From: Polynucleobacter sp. 31A-FELB
Lineage (GTDB): Bacteria; Pseudomonadota; Gammaproteobacteria; Burkholderiales; Burkholderiaceae
NCBI RefSeq assembly: GCF_018882405.1
Contig: NZ_JACVOO010000005.1
Coordinates: 62,001-126,000, forward strand
DNA length: 64,000 nucleotides
Direction of reading: 5' to 3'
Both the position numbers and the translations under genes were made by a program. Every line of letters begins with the position of its first letter. Position 1 is the first letter of the stretch. Shown piece after piece: positions 57,756 through 64,000 of this stretch. The notes beneath the pieces are model-generated. The model worked only from the letters and a program-made list of their open reading frames with translations, did not search any database and was not told the origin of the DNA.

Positions 57756-59194
57756 GTTTTAGCCTCCTCTAATAAGGCCTGTACTACACGCTCCATACGC
57801 ATAAAACGAGATCCCTTAACCAAAATATCTAAGTGCAACTGCTTGCTTGACTCTTGATCCGCTAGTGCCACATTGAGCTCGTCAAGCAACTGATCCAGTT
57901 TGGTGAAGTGCTTAGCACTGCTAGCAAGCTGAGTCTTTTGTGAATCATTAAAGCCCTGCACTGCAAATTTGCACTGCTCTCCGAGCGCAAATAACTTGCT
58001 GATGCCCTGCTCGGCAGCATAGGCACCAACTTCCTCGTGGAACGCAGGACCTTGATCACCTACCTCGCCCATATCACCCAACACCATCCAGGAAGTATTT
58101 CCAGACTGTTTAAGCGCATCAATAGCAGCTCTTACGGAATCAGGGTTCGCGTTATAACTATCGTCAATCAGGGTGCGACCTGCATTTAAAGGCTTTGCTT
58201 GCATGCGTCCATTTACCGGAATAAAAGATTCCAGACCGACCTTGATTTGCTCCAAACTTAATCCAGCACCCAAAGCTACTGCGCTAGCCGCTAGAGCATT
58301 ACGCACATTGTGATTTCCTAAGGTATTGAGCTGAACCTCAACTCTGCCAAATTCAGTTGAAATCTCAATTTTTCCGCTAGCTAATAACTTTCCAGTCACT
58401 GAGGCTTTGACTAACGCCGATTCAGTAGATAAAGCAAAGTCAATTACCTTGCGTCCTGCGGCAGCTTGATGCCAAACCGAAGAGAACTCAGAATCCGCCG
58501 GAAACACTGCAACACCATCTGCAGGAAGTGCGGTCAAGGCAGTTGCATGTTCTTTTGCAACTGCTTCTACAGTCGCCATAAATTCTTGATGCTCACGCTG
58601 GGCATTGTTAATCAGAGCGATATTGGCTTGAGCAATCAGGGCTAGTTCTGCTGTTTCGCCAGGATGATTCATCCCCAACTCAATCACTGCTAAGCGATCG
58701 GTTGATCGCATGCGTAGCAAAGTTAAGGGTAGGCCAATATCATTATTGAAATTGCCTTTAGTTACCAAAGTGCACTCTTCACCGGCAGCAGCCTTGAAGA
58801 TCGAAGCAATCATCTCTTTTACAGTGGTCTTGCCATTAGATCCCGTTACCAAAGCCACCGGGATAGAAAATTGTGCACGCCATGCCTTTGCCAACTCGCC
58901 CAAACCCTGTTTAACATCCTGGACACATACTGCAGGTAAGTTTGTAGGGCATTTTTCTTTATGACTAATAAGTGCCGCGCTTGCGCCCGATGTTGCCACA
59001 TCGCTCAAGAAGTCATGCGCATCGAAACGATCGCCCGACAAAGCAATAAATAATTCGCCAGACTGAATCTGACGACTATCGCTGCCAACATGAGAAATGG
59101 AAATTGCTTCAGCAGACTTTGCATCAGCATGAATCAACTGACTGCCTGGCAACATGGCATGCACTTGGGCGAGAGTAGTCATAGGCGTACTCAT
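57746..59194 (-). CDS. murF: UDP-N-acetylmuramoyl-tripeptide--D-alanyl-D-alanine ligase
   Basis: The 482-residue Mur ligase has ATP loop [28 protein letters not shown] and [11 protein letters not shown], all MurF markers. It adds the D-Ala-D-Ala dipeptide. It overlaps murE by 4 nt (ATGA-type). Confidence 0.97.
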   Translation of the reverse strand: MSTPMTTLAQVHAMLPGSQLIHADAKSAEAISISHVGSDSRQIQSGELFIALSGDRFDAHDFLSDVATSGASAALISHKEKCPTNLPAVCVQDVKQGLGELAKAWRAQFSIPVALVTGSNGKTTVKEMIASIFKAAAGEECTLVTKGNFNNDIGLPLTLLRMRSTDRLAVIELGMNHPGETAELALIAQANIALINNAQREHQEFMATVEAVAKEHATALTALPADGVAVFPADSEFSSVWHQAAAGRKVIDFALSTESALVKASVTGKLLASGKIEISTEFGRVEVQLNTLGNHNVRNALAASAVALGAGLSLEQIKVGLESFIPVNGRMQAKPLNAGRTLIDDSYNANPDSVRAAIDALKQSGNTSWMVLGDMGEVGDQGPAFHEEVGAYAAEQGISKLFALGEQCKFAVQGFNDSQKTQLASSAKHFTKLDQLLDELNVALADQESSKQLHLDILVKGSRFMRMERVVQALLEEAKTCS

Positions 59195-60744
59195 ACGCTA
59201 CCCCCCGCAGCCAAACGAATATGTTCTTGATCAGAAAAATCAAATTTCTTGCCATTGATCTCTTGAGTAGACTCATGCCCTTTGCCAGCAACTAGAACAA
59301 TATCGTTGATATCGGCATGTCGTACTGCAGCCATAATGGCAGCCGCTCTATCAGGTAGTGCTTGCACATTCGATAGGTCGCCTGACATACCAGCTTGAAT
59401 CATGGCAATAATAGAAACAGGATCTTCCGATCTAGAGTTGTCACTTGTAATCACAATATGATCGGCAAACTCTTGTGCTGCACGACCCATTTGTGGACGC
59501 TTACCGGAATCTCGATCACCGCCGCAACCAAAGACACACCATACTTTTCCGTTACGTTGATTTGCAATGGGGCGCAATGCATTCAATGCTTTAGTGAGGG
59601 CATCTGGTGTATGTGCATAGTCCACAACAATTAGTGGCCCCTCAGTTCTCTGCGTTTTATTTAAGCGAATCAACTCCATCCGCCCTGGAACAGCAGTCAA
59701 CTTGCTCATGCGCTTAGAGGCCTCGCTCGGGCTCAAGCCTTGAGACAACAGAACCGTCCAAACAGCAAGACAATTACTTAAATTAAATTCGCCCAATACT
59801 GCAAGCCGAACATCGCTTGAACCTGACGCATCACAGTTAAATTGAGAGTCATAGCCAGCAGCTGTAAACAGGGTGTTTTCTGCATAGGTGCGTTTCAATC
59901 GATCGCCAAATTTTTCAAATCCGGCAAATGCATTGCTGCTGAATGCATAACCCCACACTTGAGGGCCGTCGACAGCGAGGAGCTTCATTGCTAATTCGCG
60001 CCCAAATGCATCGTCAAAATTGATGATGGCATTTTCAAGCTGAGGTAGTTTGAACAGCTTAGCTTTTGCCTCAGCGTATTCACCCATCGTACCGTGGTAA
60101 TCCAAGTGATCTTGAGTCAAATTAGTAAATACCGCAGTACGCACATCCAAACCAGAAATGCGATTTTGATCGAGTGCATGAGAAGAAATCTCTATGGCCA
60201 CCTGCTGAGCACCTACATTCAATAATTCTTTTAATTGAGTCTGTAAACGTGGTGCATCGGGTGTGGTGTAGCCAGTCTCGATCAATGCACCCGGGAAACC
60301 GGTACCCAAAGTACCTAAAACTGCAGCGCGTTGATTAGGCCCATCCAATGCCTGTGCCAGCCACTGCGTAATGCTAGTTTTGCCATTGGTGCCGGTAACG
60401 CCGATAACGTTCAGCTTTTTACTTGGGTAGCCATACCACTCAGCACAGAGTTCTCCAGCTAAGTTAGCTAAATTATCAATAGCAAAACAGTCTGAGCGAT
60501 CTAAGTACTCGTTAGCAACACCATCTGCCGGATCAAATACAACTGCTGCTGCACCATTTGCTAAGGCAGCCGCAATGTAATCACGACCGTCACGTAGGGC
60601 ATTGCCATGACCAACAGGGTATGCAAAGAAGATGTCACCAGATTGGATTTGACGGCTATCAGCAGTTACTTTTGCATCTGCAGAAGTGAGATCACGTAAA
60701 TGCGAGATCAAGAGATGGGGTTCAATATTAATCATTGCCATCAT
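59191..60744 (-). CDS. murE: UDP-N-acetylmuramoyl-L-alanyl-D-glutamate--2,6-diaminopimelate ligase
   Basis: The 517-residue Mur ligase has ATP loop VTGTNGKTSITQW, TTPDAPRLQ, SSHALDQNR and VVDYAHTPDAL. The residues that choose meso-DAP, usually DNPR, read DNSR here (SDNSRSEDP). The Arg is kept, so DAP specificity is still expected, in accord with mpl and a Gram-negative envelope. Confidence 0.95.
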   Translation of the reverse strand: MMAMINIEPHLLISHLRDLTSADAKVTADSRQIQSGDIFFAYPVGHGNALRDGRDYIAAALANGAAAVVFDPADGVANEYLDRSDCFAIDNLANLAGELCAEWYGYPSKKLNVIGVTGTNGKTSITQWLAQALDGPNQRAAVLGTLGTGFPGALIETGYTTPDAPRLQTQLKELLNVGAQQVAIEISSHALDQNRISGLDVRTAVFTNLTQDHLDYHGTMGEYAEAKAKLFKLPQLENAIINFDDAFGRELAMKLLAVDGPQVWGYAFSSNAFAGFEKFGDRLKRTYAENTLFTAAGYDSQFNCDASGSSDVRLAVLGEFNLSNCLAVWTVLLSQGLSPSEASKRMSKLTAVPGRMELIRLNKTQRTEGPLIVVDYAHTPDALTKALNALRPIANQRNGKVWCVFGCGGDRDSGKRPQMGRAAQEFADHIVITSDNSRSEDPVSIIAMIQAGMSGDLSNVQALPDRAAAIMAAVRHADINDIVLVAGKGHESTQEINGKKFDFSDQEHIRLAAGGSV

Positions 60745-62513
60745 CTTTTTAAAACCGCTGTATTTGTTTTGACTGCGGCACTCTGTATTTGTGCGGGACT
60801 TTGATCCTGCATTGCTTTTTGCTTCAGAGGGCTATCTGGCAAGACATTCAAGGTGCGCAAAGTCTCACTCACGATAGTAGAAAACACTGGCGCTGCAACA
60901 TCTCCACCGTAGTGGCTGCCGCCAGTCGGCTCATCAATCATGACGGCCACCACAATGCGTGGCGCACTAATGGGTGCCAAGCCTGCAAAGTAAGCGCGGT
61001 ATTTATTGCCATACCCCTTACCTACTAATTTATGGGCTGTTCCTGTTTTTCCACCAACACGATAACCTTCAGCTTGCGCTTTAATGGCGGTGCCACCTGG
61101 CTCTGTTACTGACTCCATCATGCTGCGCATCTCAATGGCCGTCTTAGCAGAAATGACGTGTGTACCAGGCTTAAATTCCGGACTACGCTCAATCGTGAGC
61201 GGCACCAATTCACCATCACGCGCGAAGATCGTATAAGCGCGTGCCACCTGAAAGAGTGAACCTGAAATACCATAACCAAACGCAATCCGCGCTTGATCCG
61301 TTGGCATCCATTTTTTATAAGGATGCACAGTGCCAGCCACAGCACCAGGAAAACCAATCTTCGGCGCCTGACCTAAACCAACTGACGTATAGAAATTCCA
61401 CATCTCTTCTGCGGATAGATTATTCATTGCAATTTTGGCCGTACCAATATTGCTCGATTTTTGAATAATTTGTGCAACAGTGAGATTGCCGTAAGGGTGT
61501 GTATCTGTAATCGGCTTTGGACCAACCAAATATTTGGCACCAATTGCCATATTGGTACTCGGAGTAATTACACCCTTCTCCAATGCAATAGCAACCGTTA
61601 ATGGCTTCATCGTTGAGCCAGGTTCAAAGGTGTCAGTTAAAACGCGATTACGCAACTGCTCACCCGTCAGCTTCTTACGATCATTCGGGTTGTAACTTGG
61701 ATAATTTGCTAATGCTAAGATCTCGCCAGTTTGGGTATCCAACACGACTGCGCCACCAGCGCTTGCATGATGCTGTTCGACTGCATTTTTAACGGCGTTG
61801 TAAGCCAGGAACTGAATCTTGCTATCAATAGAAAGTTGTAAGTCTTTACCGTTTTGCGGCAACTGCAAAATTGCAACATCTTCAACAACGCGACCGAGGC
61901 GATCCACAACCACGCGACGAGCACCTGGATGTCCGGCCAGCTCTTTTTCCCGAGAGAGTTCCATACCCTCTTGACCACGATCTTCCACATTAGTAAAGCC
62001 AACGACGTGCGCCATCGCTTCACCCTCAGGATAGAAGCGACGATATTCATTATTCAAGCCAATGCCCGGGATTTCTAATTGCTTAATCTGTTGCGCCACT
62101 TCTGGGTCTACTTGGCGCTTCAAGAAAATCTGTTTACGTTCTTCTCTTAATTTTTTACGTAATTCCGCTTCGCTAATCTGCAAAAGACTTGCCAATTTCT
62201 GCACTCTATCTGCAGCCAAATCATCAGGAACAGTGTCGTTATAGGCGATCACCGACTTTGCTTCCAAGCTGGTAGCAATCACTTGACCATTGCGATCCAA
62301 TATTTTTCCACGGGAAGCAGGCAACTCCAACTCACGCTGAGTACCGCGCACACCTTTAGCTTCATAGAAAGCATTTCCCGGACCTTGAATCCAGAAGGCG
62401 CGAATTAAGAGCAACATGAAGACGAAGAACAACATGAACAGCATCAGGCGTGACCGCCACATTGGCAGACGCAATACTAAATTTGGCGTAGTTGAAAAAC
62501 CTACCGGCCTCAT
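60741..62513 (-). CDS. ftsI: Peptidoglycan D,D-transpeptidase FtsI (PBP3)
   Basis: The 590-residue class B PBP has one N-terminal membrane segment (about 22-44), the pedestal domain with ASRGKILDRNG, and a transpeptidase domain. The catalytic motifs are EPGSTMK (SxxK), SSN (SxN) and KTGTAHK (KTG). It cross-links septal peptidoglycan. It overlaps murE and ftsL by 4 nt each. Confidence 0.97.
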   Translation of the reverse strand: MRPVGFSTTPNLVLRLPMWRSRLMLFMLFFVFMLLLIRAFWIQGPGNAFYEAKGVRGTQRELELPASRGKILDRNGQVIATSLEAKSVIAYNDTVPDDLAADRVQKLASLLQISEAELRKKLREERKQIFLKRQVDPEVAQQIKQLEIPGIGLNNEYRRFYPEGEAMAHVVGFTNVEDRGQEGMELSREKELAGHPGARRVVVDRLGRVVEDVAILQLPQNGKDLQLSIDSKIQFLAYNAVKNAVEQHHASAGGAVVLDTQTGEILALANYPSYNPNDRKKLTGEQLRNRVLTDTFEPGSTMKPLTVAIALEKGVITPSTNMAIGAKYLVGPKPITDTHPYGNLTVAQIIQKSSNIGTAKIAMNNLSAEEMWNFYTSVGLGQAPKIGFPGAVAGTVHPYKKWMPTDQARIAFGYGISGSLFQVARAYTIFARDGELVPLTIERSPEFKPGTHVISAKTAIEMRSMMESVTEPGGTAIKAQAEGYRVGGKTGTAHKLVGKGYGNKYRAYFAGLAPISAPRIVVAVMIDEPTGGSHYGGDVAAPVFSTIVSETLRTLNVLPDSPLKQKAMQDQSPAQIQSAAVKTNTAVLKR

Positions 62514-62776
62514 CTAGCCTCCTTCAAGTACAAAGTACGCTCTGGAGAGATGGGAACCATGTGTAACTGATTACGAGCAACATCACGAATACGTGCAGAC
62601 TTGGAAAGGTTGCGCTGCTCATACTCTAGACGCAACCAATCTTGATTGAGTTTGCGCTCTTCAATTTGTGCACGCTCTAAGGAGATAAATAATTTACGTG
62701 CACGCTGCTGTGCCGCAACCAAAGAGAGGGCGCAAACCAACAGCAAAACAAGTAAGGTCAGCGTAGCGCGATTCAA
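62510..62776 (-). CDS. ftsL: Cell division protein FtsL
   Basis: The 88-residue bitopic protein has a membrane segment at about residues 5-23 and a coiled-coil-like helix ([20 protein letters not shown], then [13 protein letters not shown]) in the periplasm. It ends [17 protein letters not shown], typical of FtsL. It forms a complex with FtsB and FtsQ. Position between rsmH and ftsI supports the call. Confidence 0.93.
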   Translation of the reverse strand: MNRATLTLLVLLLVCALSLVAAQQRARKLFISLERAQIEERKLNQDWLRLEYEQRNLSKSARIRDVARNQLHMVPISPERTLYLKEAR

Positions 62777-63723
62777 GCTAGCACTCCCGCACGTTTTTCA
62801 GCAACTCGCATGATGGCTGAACGAGCACGAGGATTCTCTCGAACCTCTTCATCACTTGGCTTAACGCGTCCAATAATCTCTAGAGCACTTTGAGGCAAAT
62901 CACGATCGCGGACCGGCAAACCACGAGGTACTTCAACCTTTGCATGTGACTGCAAAAATTGCTTAACGATACGATCTTCTAGCGAATGAAAACTAATCAC
63001 TGCTAAGCGCGCGCCTGGCTTTAATAAATTGAGCGCGGCCTTTAATCCAAGCTCTAAATCTTCTAACTCGCGATTAATAAAAATACGTAAGGCCTGAAAA
63101 GTTCTCGTAGCTGGATCTTGTCCAACTTCTCTTGTGCGAACGACGCTGGCAACCAAGCTTGCTAATTGCAAAGTTGTTTTTGGCGACAGCCCCTCTTCTC
63201 GCTTAGCTACGATAGCTTTTGCGATCTGAAATGCAAAACGTTCTTCACCATAAGTCTTAATCACGCGCGTGATGTCCTCTTGTGATGCTTGCTCTAACCA
63301 TTCTGCCGCTGTCAAACCATGATCCGTGTTCATACGCATATCGAGTGGGCCATCCTTGCGAAAGGAAAAGCCGCGATGTGCCTCGTCCACCTGTGGAGAG
63401 CTGATGCCGAGATCTAACAAAATGCCATCGACTGATTCTGACTCTGCGTATTGATCCATCTGCGCAAAACTGTCGTGCACGATTCGTAAACGCGGATCGT
63501 TGATTTTTTCCGCTACTGCGATCGCATCTAAATCCTTGTCGAAGGAAATCATTCGCGCGCTCGAAGGCAGTTGTGAAAGCAGTGCTTGCGTATGACCGCC
63601 ACGCCCAAAGGTTCCATCGATCAAGAGTAGATTTTTTGATGCCTCGGGAGAAGTAATGCGCGGGCCACTGATCAGCGCCGTCACCGCCTCGGCCAGTAAT
63701 ACTGGGCGATGAGTTATGTTCAT
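62773..63723 (-). CDS. rsmH: 16S rRNA (cytosine(1402)-N(4))-methyltransferase
   Basis: The 316-residue SAM-dependent enzyme begins [17 protein letters not shown] and has [28 protein letters not shown] and [14 protein letters not shown]. It methylates C1402 in the ribosomal P site. It is preceded by mraZ (12-nt gap) and overlaps ftsL by 4 nt. Confidence 0.97.
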   Translation of the reverse strand: MNITHRPVLLAEAVTALISGPRITSPEASKNLLLIDGTFGRGGHTQALLSQLPSSARMISFDKDLDAIAVAEKINDPRLRIVHDSFAQMDQYAESESVDGILLDLGISSPQVDEAHRGFSFRKDGPLDMRMNTDHGLTAAEWLEQASQEDITRVIKTYGEERFAFQIAKAIVAKREEGLSPKTTLQLASLVASVVRTREVGQDPATRTFQALRIFINRELEDLELGLKAALNLLKPGARLAVISFHSLEDRIVKQFLQSHAKVEVPRGLPVRDRDLPQSALEIIGRVKPSDEEVRENPRARSAIMRVAEKRAGVLA

Positions 63724-63735
63724 GGCACCCTGTCA

Positions 63736-64000
63736 TCAAAAATTAAATTGCTTCAGGGCTTCAGGCATACCTTGTGCAATGGCAGCCTGTTCTTTTGCGG
63801 CGTAAGTAGCGGCGTCCCACAACTCCAGATGACTACCCATACCGAGTAGCATCACTTCCTTTTCAATGCCAGCAGCTGATCGCAACTCTGGGCTCACCAA
63901 AATTCTTCCTGCGCTGTCCAAATCTACTTCTGCAGCATTACCTAGGAAGATTCGGCGCCACCAATGGGCATCCATGGGCAATTGCGCGACACGTGATCGA
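63736..64000 (-). CDS. mraZ: Transcriptional regulator MraZ, C-terminal part, cut by window edge
   Basis: The frame is open through the window edge, so the protein is truncated here. The visible 87 residues contain [19 protein letters not shown] followed by [11 protein letters not shown] and [14 protein letters not shown], the second SpoVT/AbrB-like half of MraZ. MraZ binds repeats upstream of its own operon and controls the dcw cluster. The start, the promoter and the MraZ boxes lie outside the window. The codon at 63981 is TTG within the gene and should not be taken as its start. Confidence 0.92.
   Translation of the reverse strand, partial: RSRVAQLPMDAHWWRRIFLGNAAEVDLDSAGRILVSPELRSAAGIEKEVMLLGMGSHLELWDAATYAAKEQAAIAQGMPEALKQFNF

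Noticed and set aside
63257-63739. 160-codon minus-strand frame overlapping rsmH in another frame
   Set aside because: rsmH is unambiguous over the same bases; the other frame has an Arg/Ser-rich out-of-frame composition.

Overview
The window looks like a piece of a betaproteobacterial (Burkholderiales) chromosome, most probably Polynucleobacter or a close freshwater relative. The evidence is protein-level resemblance, gene order (mraZ to ftsZ followed by lpxC, a DUF721/DciA gene and secA; the pilB-pilC-pilD-coaE-zapD-mutT block; ypjD-ffh-proS-rppH; rplU-rpmA-obgE-proB), a moderate GC content, and a lysine/alanine-rich histone H1-like protein of betaproteobacterial type. I saw no rRNA, tRNA, CRISPR array, insertion sequence or prophage.

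Layout. 1-2.6 kb (minus): a truncated RNB-domain ribonuclease gene, a fabG-like reductase and the murein-recycling ligase mpl. 2.7-8.4 kb (plus): a membrane-anchored TlpA-type thioredoxin, aroQ, accB-accC, an unusual prmA-DUF3426 fusion and a PfkB-family kinase. 8.5-15.4 kb (minus): the H1-like gene (frameshifted in this sequence), nrdB and nrdA behind a promoter with two NrdR-box-like operators 31 bp apart, a PP0621-AmpD fusion and a YpjD-type membrane protein. 15.4-23.5 kb: ffh, proS, rppH, a CNP1-like lipoprotein, a short proB, obgE, rpmA/rplU (perfect sigma-70 consensus promoter) and ispB. 23.5-29.4 kb: a metabolic patch with a GrdB-like Cys-containing reductase, a fumarylacetoacetate-hydrolase-family enzyme, a ketopantoate-reductase-like protein, a frameshifted sodium:solute symporter, a squalene/phytoene synthase and ogt. 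29.6-37.4 kb: a CorC/HlyC-like membrane protein, a compact pilB-pilC-pilD set, coaE, zapD, mutT, a DUF815 ATPase and argJ.

37.4-41.7 kb (minus) is the main accessory element. It is a five-gene tungsten-type aldehyde:ferredoxin oxidoreductase operon: a 16-Cys ferredoxin, the AOR subunit, an FAD/NADH subunit, a MoaD/ThiS-like carrier ending in GG, and an unrecognised small protein ending in GGG. It lies between secA and argJ.

41.8-64 kb (minus) is secA (with dciA divergent from it), lpxC, a peroxiredoxin, and the complete division and cell wall cluster read backwards: ftsZ, ftsA, ftsQ, ddlB, murC, murG, ftsW, murD, mraY, murF, murE, ftsI, ftsL, rsmH and the 3' part of mraZ. Most neighbours overlap by 4 nt, so the cluster is translationally coupled.

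The signals most worth following are two A9 tracts at decisive positions. One is at the prmA-DUF3426 junction, where a shift in either direction stops translation at once. The other is in the H1-like gene, where one extra A restores a long C-terminal tail. The next candidates are the AOR operon with its unknown GGG-ending protein, and a set of domain fusions and losses (AmpD with PP0621, ProB without PUA, PilD without its methylase half).
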